A DNA stretch of 64,000 bases from Candidatus Gastranaerophilales bacterium (GTDB taxonomy: Bacteria > Cyanobacteriota > Vampirovibrionia > Gastranaerophilales > Gastranaerophilaceae): assembly GCA_947589425.1 (NCBI GenBank), contig CANQAV010000009.1, forward strand, positions 1 to 64,000, given 5' to 3'. Every line of letters begins with the position of its first letter. Positions within the stretch are counted from its first letter, which is position 1. A model generated the notes under the pieces. The model did not search any database. It was not told the origin of the DNA and saw only the letters and a list, made by a program, of their open reading frames with translations. The position numbers were made by a program, and so were the translations under genes. Positions 1 through 10,794 of this stretch are shown one piece after another.

Positions 1-1574
1 GTTGCATTAATAACGGTTTGTTGTGATGAAGTTGAATCCGAAGAAATTGTTATTTCTTTACCTGCTTTTATCTTAACGTCATTAGTAGTGTTTGATTTAG
101 CTCTGTTTTCCGCTTTAACCAAAGAATTCTTAATTCCGACTTTTTGAGCGGCATTAATATCAACATTACCGCTTGCATAAAGTTGAGAATCATCAATAGT
201 AATATTTTCACCTTGAGCAATGATTTCGCCTTCGCTATCGTGTGATGTTGGTGCGGTAATCAAAGAAGAAGATTTAACTTTTAAATCTTTTCCCGCTTTA
301 AGGGTGATATCGCCGCTTTTTGCGGAGTTGGTATTTGTACCGTTGTTGATTGTATTTGAAGAAACTAAACGTGAATTTTCTACATTAACATTTTTAGAGC
401 CTTCAATATATATATCGCCATTTTCATAGTTAACAAGCTTCGTTGCTTTAATTACCGCATTATTTATTTTAATATCTGAGCCATCTGCTTTTGATTTATT
501 GTTGATATATATATCACCGGATTTAATTTCGGATTTACCTTGTTGGCTTCCGGTTATTTCAATATTTCTTTGAACATTACTTGTATCTTCGGCAACTTTT
601 GGGTTGTTTGCATATCCGTTTGCAAGGTATGTGAATGTTACACCGTCAGCAGTTACAAGTTTAACACTGCCGTATGATTGATTTACATATCCGCCCTTTG
701 AAGATGGGAAGCTATAATTATAATTATCGCCAACTCTTACTATTGAATCTTTGTATTTAATGTTATCCGAAACAAGAGCGAGTGATTTGTTATCGTTATA
801 GGCTGCAACATCTGTTTTTGTGTCTGCTGTTGTAAAGCGATCAAAATGTGCGCCGTCAAGAGTAATGCTGCCAACTTTTGCAACTTCTCCGTTTTGACCT
901 GTCACGGTTTGAGAAGCATCGATAACTTTGTCGCCCGTGCCTGATTGAAATTTTAAACCGGCAGCAGTAAATGCATCTTTATAATGAGAGTCAAATGTTA
1001 TATCTGCTCCGTCTTTTCCTCTGCCGTTTTTAGCAGCAATCGGAGATAATTTGTTTAATGTGCCGTCTTGATAATTTTTTAAATCCTCGCTTGATAACCC
1101 ATGAAGATTTTTAGCACCTTTTATATCAAATGTTGAAACCGTAAATGAGTTTAAATCAACCGCAGAGCCTCTTCCGAACAAAACACCTGCGGGGTTTATT
1201 AAAATTACATTACCCGTGTCACGATAATTTGTACAAGCAGAACCCGATAAACAAGAGCTTGTCAATTTACCGTATATTTCAGACATCTTACCGCCCAGTA
1301 CACGGTTAATTATTGTTTGAGAAGTATTTGAAAAACCGAAGTTAACTCTTTCATCTTTACCAACAAAAAAAGTACCCCAGTCAACCTGACCTACGGAACC
1401 TTTAACACCGGATTTTAAATCAACATCAGTCAAATTTCCGCTTTGTTTAACATCCATATTATCTGTTTTACCAAGCACGTTATTGCCGACATCAAGCGCC
1501 ATAGCAGAACCGGTAATCGACAAAAAAGCCAGCATTGCCGTAAATGCAGATAACTTCTTCTTGAATTGACTCAT
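1..1574 (-). CDS. TpsA-like exoprotein, filamentous-haemagglutinin-type TPS domain (C-terminus runs off window)
   Basis: Own translation of the minus strand (missing from ORF track): MSQFKKKLSAFTAMLAFLSITGSAMALDVGNNVLG...GNVILINPAGVLFGRGSAVDLNSF...; signal peptide plus NPAGxLFG TPS-domain motif, followed by beta-helix-like repeats; divergent to a TpsB gene. Confidence 0.85.
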   Translation of the reverse strand, partial: MSQFKKKLSAFTAMLAFLSITGSAMALDVGNNVLGKTDNMDVKQSGNLTDVDLKSGVKGSVGQVDWGTFFVGKDERVNFGFSNTSQTIINRVLGGKMSEIYGKLTSSCLSGSACTNYRDTGNVILINPAGVLFGRGSAVDLNSFTVSTFDIKGAKNLHGLSSEDLKNYQDGTLNKLSPIAAKNGRGKDGADITFDSHYKDAFTAAGLKFQSGTGDKVIDASQTVTGQNGEVAKVGSITLDGAHFDRFTTADTKTDVAAYNDNKSLALVSDNIKYKDSIVRVGDNYNYSFPSSKGGYVNQSYGSVKLVTADGVTFTYLANGYANNPKVAEDTSNVQRNIEITGSQQGKSEIKSGDIYINNKSKADGSDIKINNAVIKATKLVNYENGDIYIEGSKNVNVENSRLVSSNTINNGTNTNSAKSGDITLKAGKDLKVKSSSLITAPTSHDSEGEIIAQGENITIDDSQLYASGNVDINAAQKVGIKNSLVKAENRAKSNTTNDVKIKAGKEITISSDSTSSQQTVINA

Positions 1575-1957
1575 TTTATGTTCCTTTCATAATAAAATAT
1601 TGTTTTATGCATGCTAATACTTATCTAAAAACATGTAAATGCCAAAAATTTCTCGGTGAAAGAGTCTAATTTTACAAAGCTTTACAATATTTTTAAGCAT
1701 GACTAATTATATCAAAAAGAAAAAAAGCTGCAATTTATATATGTTTTATATATCAAGTTATATATCATTTTAATAAAATTTTACATTTCAACAAAAATAT
1801 TTGTTTATATTCTTTTTATAGTAAGATAAAAAATCATCAATATAGTATATTGTTTAATATATATACATGATTTATGATAGTACTGTACAATTGTAGTCAC
1901 CACATGTAATTAATACTTTGTACGAGCTTAACAGTAAAATAAAGGAATTTAAGAAAA

Positions 1958-3739
1958 GTGCGCAAGATTAACTTAAATAATTTCAAAATTGTCTCTATTG
2001 CACTAACAGTGTTTTTTGCAATTACGGTACCGACTGTTTCGGCAGCGCCTACCGAAGGAGGATCAAGTTTTATTCAAAACAATCTCGGTAATTTTGATGC
2101 AGGTGTTATCGACCAAACAAACTTAAGACAAATCAAAGACTATGAACAAAGAGTCAGAGATGACAGAGAAGAAGAACACCACGAAGAAGAAATCAAAATG
2201 AATAAAGAGATGAAGGATAGAATGCAAGATCTTCCGAATAAGGAAGTAAGTTTTAAACTCAACTCCATTCATATCACGGGAAACACCGAATACACAGAAG
2301 AACAATTGATGAACTTGGTTTGTCAAAGAATTGGTGAAGAAGTTACAATCAACGACCTTATAGGTATGGCGAATTCAATCACCGAGTTTTACCAAAGAAA
2401 CGGTTATATCTCAACAACGGCATATCTTCCTCCTCAAAAAGTAGAAGACGGTAATGTTGAAATAGTTGTAATGGAAGGTAAATACGGTAATATTTCAATT
2501 GAAGGCAATAAATGGGCAAGAAAAAAATATCTTAATGCGACTTTCTTAAAAGATAAAAATATACAAGAAGATAAAGTTTTAAACGTAGCGGACATACAGG
2601 AATCACTTCGTGAAATTAACGCTTCCGACTATATCAAAGGCGCTGTAGCGCTTCAAGACAATGAAGATTCGGAACAATACACAGACTTAACATTGAACGT
2701 AAAAGACAGATTTCCGATTGACTTTGATTTCCGTTTTGATAACCAAGGAAGAAGCTCTGTAGGTTTAAATCGTTTTGTAATATTCGCAGGGCTTCATAAT
2801 CTTACCGGCTTTGGCGATCAAATCTTATCAACAACTTCGTTAGCAAGAAGCACGGTAGGACAAGGGGTTTTCTATTCAGTTCCTATAGGACGCCACGAAA
2901 CAAGATTAAACCTGGGTTATTCTTATTCGGGAACAAAACTCGACAGAGGACCTCTTAGAGATTTAGACGTTAAAGGTAAATCACACAGTTTTTATGTTGA
3001 CTTAACAAGAAGACTTGTAAAAACTGAAAACTATAAATTATACGGTGATATCGCATTTGATATGAGAAATACAAATACGACATTAATGGGATATGACCTT
3101 TACGGTTACAGAACAAGAGCAATAAAACTTAATTTGACAAACATTAAAGATGACTTTTCAGGTAAATGGTTAGGTAATATCGGTTTGGCAAAAGGTATAA
3201 GCATATTCGGCGCATCCAACGATATTGGCGGATATTCCGACAGACACACACCTACAAACAGAATGTTTAAAATTCAAGCATCTTTGGCTCGTTTACAAGT
3301 ATTGCCCTGGAGAATGATGGGTATTTTATCCGCAAACGGACAATGGGTAAACAGAGATGTTTGGTATTCCGATAAAATGCAAATCGGTGGTATTTCAACC
3401 GTAAGAGGTTTTGAAGAAGGTTACTTCCTGAGAGACTACGGCGTTACCGCATCAGCTGAATTGAGAGCACCCGTTCCCTTCTTAAATCATCTTCCCGACA
3501 AGCTGAAATTTATTGATGACTCAATAAGACTCGCAGCATTCTGTGACTTAGGCTGGTTTGGTGATTATGCATACGGAATGCCTTCATCAGAATTTGTAAT
3601 GAGCGTTGGCGGCGGTTTGATACTCAAAATGACAAGGTATTTATCAGGTAACGTATACTTCGGTATTCCAATCGTCAACAAGCCTGATGATGCTTCAAGC
3701 TTTAGAGTTCACTTTATGGTTACATCAAACATCTTATAA
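1958..3739 (+). CDS. TpsB / FhaC-ShlB family outer-membrane transporter (POTRA + beta-barrel)
   Basis: Signal peptide, POTRA-like segment (SIHITGNTEYTEEQL...), barrel with VRGFEEGYFLRDYG (VRGY/F motif); GTG start; divergent from tpsA. Confidence 0.88.
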   Translation: MRKINLNNFKIVSIALTVFFAITVPTVSAAPTEGGSSFIQNNLGNFDAGVIDQTNLRQIKDYEQRVRDDREEEHHEEEIKMNKEMKDRMQDLPNKEVSFKLNSIHITGNTEYTEEQLMNLVCQRIGEEVTINDLIGMANSITEFYQRNGYISTTAYLPPQKVEDGNVEIVVMEGKYGNISIEGNKWARKKYLNATFLKDKNIQEDKVLNVADIQESLREINASDYIKGAVALQDNEDSEQYTDLTLNVKDRFPIDFDFRFDNQGRSSVGLNRFVIFAGLHNLTGFGDQILSTTSLARSTVGQGVFYSVPIGRHETRLNLGYSYSGTKLDRGPLRDLDVKGKSHSFYVDLTRRLVKTENYKLYGDIAFDMRNTNTTLMGYDLYGYRTRAIKLNLTNIKDDFSGKWLGNIGLAKGISIFGASNDIGGYSDRHTPTNRMFKIQASLARLQVLPWRMMGILSANGQWVNRDVWYSDKMQIGGISTVRGFEEGYFLRDYGVTASAELRAPVPFLNHLPDKLKFIDDSIRLAAFCDLGWFGDYAYGMPSSEFVMSVGGGLILKMTRYLSGNVYFGIPIVNKPDDASSFRVHFMVTSNIL

Positions 3740-3762
3740 AAATAAATATTCAAGTAATAACA

Positions 3763-3796
3763 AAAACAGCCTTACATAAATTAGGCTGTTTTTTAT
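3763..3796 (+). terminator. Rho-independent terminator after tpsB
   Basis: AACAGCCT-tacataaatt-AGGCTGTT followed by T-run. Confidence 0.7.
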
Positions 3797-4073
3797 ATCA
3801 AAAAGTTTAGACTAAAACTATGAATGCCTTACAAATTTCAACACAAACATATAATTAATAATTCAAAGAGTTTTATACAAATAACCGATAAACACTTGTA
3901 CGCTAAAATTTAATACCTGAAAACATATCTAAAGATAAAACAAGCCGCTAAAAGATACATACCAAAATATAAGCGCAATAAAGTGTAGTGTTAAAAAAGA
4001 TACAATCATATAAATAATAAAAGACACCCTTATGATTTCCAAGGAAGCCTTTTATTGTGCATAAATTTTAATT

Positions 4074-5279
4074 TTACTGCTGGTAGGATTGGAACAACGG
4101 CAGATAAAGCGCAAGACCCAAGAAACCTACCAAAATACCTATACCAATCATCAAAATAGGTTCAATCAGTTTTGTGAATGCATCAATAACCGAATCAAGC
4201 TTTTTGTCTATGAAGTTAACACAGTGTAAAAGCGCATCACCTAAACGACCTGATTGCTCTCCTGTTTGTACCATAAACACCATCATTGTAGGTACTTGGT
4301 TAACATTTTTCAAAGCAACAGACAAATGGACACCTTGTTTAACCTTGTTGTTAACTTCTTTCATGGCAGCCTTCAGTATCATATTGTCCATAGTTTGATT
4401 TGCAAGAGATAAACATTGCACGATAGGAATACCTGCTTCATAAGCAACCTGCAAAACAGCAATAAAGTTTGAGAAATTTGAATATCTTAAAAGCTGTGAA
4501 AGCAAAGGAAAATGCAAAACCATATTATCGATGACTTTTCTTGATTTTGGGTTATCGTACAATAGTTTAAGTATGAAAATTGAAACAATAAACACAGCAA
4601 GACAAATAAACCAGTATTTTTTCATAAAGTTTCCGGCATTCATACAAGCACGTGTTACCCAAGGAAGTTCGGCACCCATACCCTTAAACATTTCATCAAA
4701 TGCAGGGAATACTAATACAAGCATCAATACAACCGCAACAATCGCAAGCATAACTACGACAGACGGGTAAATAAGTGCGCCGACAACCTTACCTTTGATT
4801 TCATCTTGTTTTTTAAGAAGGAGCAACATACGATTAAGAGTTTTATCCAATTCCCCTGAATCTTCACCTGCGTTAACAAGACCGATATATATATTGCCGA
4901 ATATATGCTTATACTTTTCAAGTGATTCACTGAGGGTTGACCCGTCTATAATGTCTTTCTTGAATTCCGACGTAATTGTACGAACTTTTTTAGAATCCGA
5001 ATTTCTTTCAATAAATGTCAAAGTCTCAATAATAGGAATACCTGTTGAAGTTAAAATTTCCAGTGTTGATGTGAAGTCAATTTTTTCACGTAAGCTTAGA
5101 GCACCTATTGCCACTTTCTTCTTAGTTTTATTTTTAGAAGTCGATAAATCAATGACTTGGGTAGGCAAAAGATTCATTGCCTTGATTTTTTTTCTGGCTT
5201 CTCTCGCATCAATTGCTTCAATTCTTCCAGAAACAACCGTTTTATTATCCCTTAGTGCGCTGTATTCAAAAATAGGCAT
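4074..5279 (-). CDS. Type II secretion/type IV pilus inner-membrane platform protein (GspF/PilC)
   Basis: MPIFEYSALRDNKTVVSGRIEA..., two T2SSF repeats, C-terminal LIEPILMIGIGILVGFLGLALYLPLF. Confidence 0.93.
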   Translation of the reverse strand: MPIFEYSALRDNKTVVSGRIEAIDAREARKKIKAMNLLPTQVIDLSTSKNKTKKKVAIGALSLREKIDFTSTLEILTSTGIPIIETLTFIERNSDSKKVRTITSEFKKDIIDGSTLSESLEKYKHIFGNIYIGLVNAGEDSGELDKTLNRMLLLLKKQDEIKGKVVGALIYPSVVVMLAIVAVVLMLVLVFPAFDEMFKGMGAELPWVTRACMNAGNFMKKYWFICLAVFIVSIFILKLLYDNPKSRKVIDNMVLHFPLLSQLLRYSNFSNFIAVLQVAYEAGIPIVQCLSLANQTMDNMILKAAMKEVNNKVKQGVHLSVALKNVNQVPTMMVFMVQTGEQSGRLGDALLHCVNFIDKKLDSVIDAFTKLIEPILMIGIGILVGFLGLALYLPLFQSYQQ

Positions 5280-7522
5280 TATTGTTCACTCGCTAAACCT
5301 AATATCCTAACCTGCTCATCAATTGATGTTTCACCTGCAAGAATATGTCTTAGGCAAGACATTTTAAGAGTCTGCATGCCTTGTGAAATAGCATATTCCT
5401 CAAGTTCAATATCATGAGCGTGTTGAGAAATCATCTTTCTCATTTGGTTGTTTACAACCATTATTTCTAAAACCGCAAGACGACCTTGGTATCCGGTATT
5501 TTTGCAGTTCGGACAGCCAACAGGTCTATATAATTTTGTTTTAGTCAACTTTTGAATTTCTTCCGGATCGGTTAATATCTTTTTAGCATCATCTTCCGTA
5601 GGATAATATGCTTCTTTGCAGCTCGGACAAAGTCTTTTTACAAGACGTTGTGCCATAATACCTGAAACGGTAGAAGAAACCAAGTAATCTTTAGCTCCCA
5701 TTTCAATAAGACGAGTGATTGTAGCCGCAGCAGAGTTGGTGTGAATTGTGGATAACACCAAGTGACCTGTTAAAGCAGCTGAAATAGCAACTTCAAGAGT
5801 TTCATAGTCACGGATTTCACCAATCAGTATTGTATCAGGGTCTTGTCTTAATATTGCACGCAAAGAATTTGCAAAAGTGATACCTGCTTTTGCGTTTACG
5901 GGAGATTGATTTATACCTTCAAGTTTAATTTCAACCGGGTCTTCAATTGTTGTAATGTTAACATCATCAGAATTTAAAAATCTCAAAACGGCATAAAGCG
6001 TTGTTGTTTTACCTGAGCCTGTAGGACCGGATGTTAGAACAATACCGTTAGGCTGAGAAACCATGTATTTAATTTTTCTTATATCATCCTCTGATGCGCC
6101 GACAACTTCGATTTTATCGGCTTTTGCCTGCTTAGAATCCATTTGAGGCGCAAGTACACGAATAACCATCTTTTCTTTTCCGGCTACTGGCAAAGTATTA
6201 ACACGGAAGTCCTGTGCCCTGTTTTTATATTTTAAAGTAAAAGATCCGTCTTGAGCACGACGATGTTCTGCAATGTTCATTTTAGATAATACTTTAAATC
6301 TTGAAATAATTGCACTATCTATTTTTGCAGGAATTTTTAGAGCCTCTTCAAGCGAGCCGTCAATTCTGAAACGAACTCTGTAACCGACAGCCATTGGCTC
6401 AATATGAATATCCGAAGCACGTCTGTCAATTGCCATGGAAATAATTTTGTTTGCAAGTTGTGAAACAGCACCATCGGAATCCTGAATTGCGCTTTCTGTT
6501 TCGTCTTGTAAATCTTCAGAATTCAAATCAAAATCATCAGACTCTGCAATTTCCTGATACATTCTGTCAGCTTCGGATTTGTCCTGATTGTAGTATTTAT
6601 CCATGTAGTTTTCAAACTCAACATGGGTAACAAGTTTTATGTCAGGTTTTAATCCGGTTTGGAAAACTATTTCATTAATGACTCTCTTATCATTTGGGTT
6701 AACCATACCGACGGTAAGAGATTTTTCAGTTACTTCAAGCGGAATAACTTTGTTAGCTCTTATAAACTCCTCAGGCAAAACATTTAAATCTTCGAAATTA
6801 TGGCTCAACATATCGGAAGTTGCCGTGTCAATATCTTGCTGGGCGCCCAATGCTTCTTTTAAATCTTTCAAAGAAACAAAACCCATTTTAACAAGAATAG
6901 ACCCTAACGGTATATTTTGAGCTTTACCTTCGGCAAGTGCTAATTGTAATTGTTCTTCGGTAATCAGTTTTTCTTCAATTAATATCTCACCTAATTTTTT
7001 TGTTTTAGGTGCTGCCACTTTAGATATGGCACTGCCGGCAGCATGGTTTTGATTGTTATTTTCTGCTGGCTGCGCTTCGACTGCTTCAGTTTGAACTTCT
7101 GCTGTTTCAGGGGTGTTTGAAGCGGAATCATTTTCATCATTTGAATCATCAACATCAAGCTCGTCTTCCGGGTTATTTGAAAGCTCCAAATTATCAGGCT
7201 TAACGGCAGCATTATTTTTAGATACAGAAATAAAGTCTAAATCAACTTCACTTTCGCCGGTAATTTCTTTTAAAAAGCTCGTAAATAACATACCGAATTT
7301 ATCTTTAGGAAGATAGATAAACTGAACATTATTGTCAATTATTCCCTTAACATATTCCGTAATCTTTTCTTTACTTGAATTAGGATAAATAGCAGCAAAG
7401 AATACATTATTTTGGATGTTGATTGGAATAAAAGCCAAATCTTTAATTTTATCTAATTCAAACTTTGATGCAAGATCAAAATTAAAATTATTTGCTAGTT
7501 TTGTTACTATATCGGTACTCAT
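5279..7522 (-). CDS. GspE/PilB family secretion ATPase with MshEN-type N-domain
   Basis: GPTGSGKTTTLYAVL Walker A, LRQDPDTILIGEIRD, CPSCKEAY...CPNCKNTGYQGR zinc motif; LGEILIEEKLITEEQL MshEN motif. Confidence 0.95.
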   Translation of the reverse strand: MSTDIVTKLANNFNFDLASKFELDKIKDLAFIPINIQNNVFFAAIYPNSSKEKITEYVKGIIDNNVQFIYLPKDKFGMLFTSFLKEITGESEVDLDFISVSKNNAAVKPDNLELSNNPEDELDVDDSNDENDSASNTPETAEVQTEAVEAQPAENNNQNHAAGSAISKVAAPKTKKLGEILIEEKLITEEQLQLALAEGKAQNIPLGSILVKMGFVSLKDLKEALGAQQDIDTATSDMLSHNFEDLNVLPEEFIRANKVIPLEVTEKSLTVGMVNPNDKRVINEIVFQTGLKPDIKLVTHVEFENYMDKYYNQDKSEADRMYQEIAESDDFDLNSEDLQDETESAIQDSDGAVSQLANKIISMAIDRRASDIHIEPMAVGYRVRFRIDGSLEEALKIPAKIDSAIISRFKVLSKMNIAEHRRAQDGSFTLKYKNRAQDFRVNTLPVAGKEKMVIRVLAPQMDSKQAKADKIEVVGASEDDIRKIKYMVSQPNGIVLTSGPTGSGKTTTLYAVLRFLNSDDVNITTIEDPVEIKLEGINQSPVNAKAGITFANSLRAILRQDPDTILIGEIRDYETLEVAISAALTGHLVLSTIHTNSAAATITRLIEMGAKDYLVSSTVSGIMAQRLVKRLCPSCKEAYYPTEDDAKKILTDPEEIQKLTKTKLYRPVGCPNCKNTGYQGRLAVLEIMVVNNQMRKMISQHAHDIELEEYAISQGMQTLKMSCLRHILAGETSIDEQVRILGLASEQ

Positions 7523-7541
7523 TTTGATTTTACTGCAATTA

Positions 7542-9380
7542 TTATAAATCGTAAGTATTATTAACTACTTCAGCATCATCTTTAACAATGTGAGGAGTGA
7601 TAACTAAAACCATTTCTTCTCTCTCACGTCTGTTTGAGCTGCCTCTGAAGAAAATACCTAAGAAAGGAAGGTCTGAAAGTATAGGCATTTTATTTGAAGT
7701 TTGGGTTTCGTTTTCAGTAATAAATCCTGCCAATACAAGCGTTTCGCCATCTCTTATTCTTAAATTATTAAGAGTTAAATTTCTTTTAGACATCAAGGTG
7801 TATGCCAAATATCTACCAACATATTCATTTTCCTGATATTGTCTTTCTTTAACCGCATTAAATTGTGGTTCGAGATTTAAAGTAACATATCCGTCAGGTG
7901 AAATGTAAGGAGTTAAATCAATTATAACACCGTCGCCGTCTTCAATTTCAGCTTCCATAGAAACCATAGGTATGTAACCGGCCTGTACATCAACGTTTTG
8001 TTTTGAAACATATTCGCTTGATAAATTAAGCTTAGCGGATTTACCGTTTGTTACCATAAATTTAGGATTTGTCAGAACTCTGCCGTTTCCTTGGCTTATA
8101 ATATAACTTAGCTGGTATAATAATGCATGATTGTTTGTTCTGCGCTGAATAATTTGAGTTGGATTACCTTCTTCATCGACGTCATCACCAACTATTTCAT
8201 GACCCCACATAAAGTATGGTTGTTGAGTATATAAACCTGCCGTCGGGCTGAATCCTAATGATATAAAAGGAGTCCATAAATTCCAAGTATTTGAGAAGTC
8301 CTTTGAGCCGTCTTCATTTAATTGAATTAAAGAAAACTCAATATATGCCATAAGTTCTTTTTTATCGTTTTCTTTAATAAAATCTCTTATTGTTTCAATT
8401 TGTTCGACCGATCCGCCATAAACACCTATTTTACCTAAAGAAGTAAAGTAAACAATTGACAACGGATTGGTTTTGAAAGAAGATAGTGCATCACCGCCTG
8501 ATGTATTAGAGCCCGCATCACGACAAGCAACAACACCGCCGCCGAGAGTTATATCACCGGAGCCTGATGAACCGCCGGCTGATGAACGACCGCCTTGTGA
8601 ATTTGTAAACAAAGCATCACAAATCAAAGCAGCCATTTCTTTAGGAGTAGTGTGATTAACTTTAAAAGAGTTCATCATTGGTTTTGTATCAATAATTGGC
8701 AGCACTCTCTTAATTGCCGTAACATCCTGTTGCGATCCGAATACAAGAATTTGGTTTGATCTTGGGTTAGATGTTACAACAGGTTTATTTGACAAACCGA
8801 AAATGTTTGATTTGAACAAATTGTTATTTAAGAATTCTGCAACACTGTCAGAATTAACATATTTAATAGGAATTACGGTCATATTTTGTCTTGTGTATGC
8901 AAGTTTATTAGCTGCATCAAGTCTCATAACCGAAATCGTATTACCTTCTAACGTATAAGCCAATTGACTGGATTTAAAAATAATCATAAAGGCTTCGTTT
9001 AGTGTAACATTATTTAAATCAAGAGTAACTTTACCGTTAACGGAATTATCAAATATTATGTTTAGTTTAGCTTTATCGGCAATCATACGCAGTGTTTGTC
9101 TTAAATCAGAATCCCTTAAAGACAAGCTGATTTTTGCATTAGAATTTGTTATCACCGGGCTTGAGTCCAGTTTTAACGTTGCTTCAACAGGGCGTGCGCT
9201 GATTGAATTGATATTCATTATTCTTTCTTCGTCATCCTGCTGACTGTAAGCATAAGATGAAACACCGTCAAGATAAGATACGTCTTGACTGTCATAAGCA
9301 AAAACATTGCCTGAAAGCATTGTAAAAGCCAATAATACTAAACAAATTCCGTTGATATTACCTGATTTAAATTTTAGCAT
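7542..9380 (-). CDS. Secretin (GspD/PilQ family)
   Basis: Signal peptide; STN/secretin N domains; C-terminal VLAGFITENETQTSNKMPILSDLPFLGIFFRGSSNRREREEMVLVITPHIV. Confidence 0.93.
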   Translation of the reverse strand: MLKFKSGNINGICLVLLAFTMLSGNVFAYDSQDVSYLDGVSSYAYSQQDDEERIMNINSISARPVEATLKLDSSPVITNSNAKISLSLRDSDLRQTLRMIADKAKLNIIFDNSVNGKVTLDLNNVTLNEAFMIIFKSSQLAYTLEGNTISVMRLDAANKLAYTRQNMTVIPIKYVNSDSVAEFLNNNLFKSNIFGLSNKPVVTSNPRSNQILVFGSQQDVTAIKRVLPIIDTKPMMNSFKVNHTTPKEMAALICDALFTNSQGGRSSAGGSSGSGDITLGGGVVACRDAGSNTSGGDALSSFKTNPLSIVYFTSLGKIGVYGGSVEQIETIRDFIKENDKKELMAYIEFSLIQLNEDGSKDFSNTWNLWTPFISLGFSPTAGLYTQQPYFMWGHEIVGDDVDEEGNPTQIIQRRTNNHALLYQLSYIISQGNGRVLTNPKFMVTNGKSAKLNLSSEYVSKQNVDVQAGYIPMVSMEAEIEDGDGVIIDLTPYISPDGYVTLNLEPQFNAVKERQYQENEYVGRYLAYTLMSKRNLTLNNLRIRDGETLVLAGFITENETQTSNKMPILSDLPFLGIFFRGSSNRREREEMVLVITPHIVKDDAEVVNNTYDL

Positions 9381-9400
9381 TTTATATCCTCTTCTATTAA

Positions 9401-10687
9401 TTATCTTCCGTTGACAGATACATCATTTTCGGAAGTATAACGACCAACCGTAGCTGGAGATTTTCCGACAGAATAATACTGTCTTGTATTTCCTTGATTT
9501 GATGGCAGGTAAGTAGCACTTCCGTTGATATAATCTTGAGTTATTTTAAATTCTTCACCGATTTTTGCCGTATAAACATTTTTACCCAGTTGAATAGAAA
9601 CCGTATTTTTTGTAATACCTACAACTCTAAAATTATCCAGTAAATCACCTTTTTTAACAAAGTAATCATTTTTATCATATGTAATTATTGCAGAAGGACT
9701 TGCATTATCATACATAATTCCTGAAACAGCGATTGTCATTAATTTTGAAGTTTCTTCATCAACCATTCCGTATGATTCAGGAGGTTTTGGAAGTCCGGAG
9801 CCTTCATAAATATATGAATCCTGTGAATCCATATTTAAATATTTTTGCAAAGGAAGGAAAGGATTTGGTCGTCCTGTTGGTTTTACTGCAACAACTTTTT
9901 TCTTTTCCTCAGCTTTTGCTGCCTCTTCATCGTTTGGAGTCAAGCTTTCCGTTTCTTCCTCATTGACAACGGGTATATTTGAATCTCCTTCACTTCCGGA
10001 GTTTGCGTTTTCTCTCGCATTATTATCCGATTTGTCAAATTGGTTATCTATATCTTGTGAAGTTATATTATCGGTTTGATTGCCGACCGAAGGAGCTTTG
10101 GCAATACTTGATGCACCCATCTGTTTTAAATAATTAAGCCCGTAGCAGATACCTGCCGCACAGCAAATTATAAACAAAAGCACAATCAACAAACCTGCAG
10201 GGCTGCCTGTCTTTTTCATAGGAGTTCTTCTGGTGGAAAATTCTCCCTCTTGAGTGGCAAAATTCATATCGTCTTGAGCTGCTGTTTCAAATTGACCGTC
10301 CAGATCAAACTGGTCGGGCGATTCTTCTTCAAAACCATTTTCTTCCATTTCTTGCTCGTACTCTGCATTTTGCGCCTTGAGCAATTGTTCCAAATCGTTT
10401 TCGTTAATTTCGCCTTCGGGGTCAACCGCCAATTCAGGTGTGCTTACCGTAACAGCATCCTCAACGTTGTCCGCTTGTTCCGGCAAACTTTCGTCAATTG
10501 TGTCAGGAACGGTATCCGCACTTGCTATCTCATCATCAATAATATCCGGAGTTGCATTATTATCATCCGTCAAACTTGAATCTTCGTTTGAATCATCAAG
10601 GACCTCATCCCAAGAGATTGAATCATCATCAGAGATTTTTAACTCGTCATTGTCCTCTATAAAATCTTTTTCATCGTCAAACAACAT
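9401..10687 (-). CDS. Single-pass membrane protein with PilP/GspC-like C-terminal domain
   Basis: Acidic cytosolic N-terminus, one TM (GLLIVLLFIICCAAGICYGL), periplasmic SGIMYDNASPSAIITYDKNDYFVKKGDLLDNFRVVGITKNTVSI; first gene before the secretin. Confidence 0.6.
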   Translation of the reverse strand: MLFDDEKDFIEDNDELKISDDDSISWDEVLDDSNEDSSLTDDNNATPDIIDDEIASADTVPDTIDESLPEQADNVEDAVTVSTPELAVDPEGEINENDLEQLLKAQNAEYEQEMEENGFEEESPDQFDLDGQFETAAQDDMNFATQEGEFSTRRTPMKKTGSPAGLLIVLLFIICCAAGICYGLNYLKQMGASSIAKAPSVGNQTDNITSQDIDNQFDKSDNNARENANSGSEGDSNIPVVNEEETESLTPNDEEAAKAEEKKKVVAVKPTGRPNPFLPLQKYLNMDSQDSYIYEGSGLPKPPESYGMVDEETSKLMTIAVSGIMYDNASPSAIITYDKNDYFVKKGDLLDNFRVVGITKNTVSIQLGKNVYTAKIGEEFKITQDYINGSATYLPSNQGNTRQYYSVGKSPATVGRYTSENDVSVNGR

Positions 10688-10794
10688 TTGAAATTAAACT
10701 CTTGCTTCCTAATACCATTTTTTAACTATGAGGTAAAATATTACCTTACTTATAAATATACTATAACGTTTAAATTTGTCAAAGTGTAACTTTT

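Noticed and set aside
3870-3892. Possible fifth sigma28-like box (CAAAGAGT...ACCGATAA) in the tpsB-gspF intergenic region
   Set aside because: -35 match poor and no colinear gene follows; could only be an unseen small RNA.
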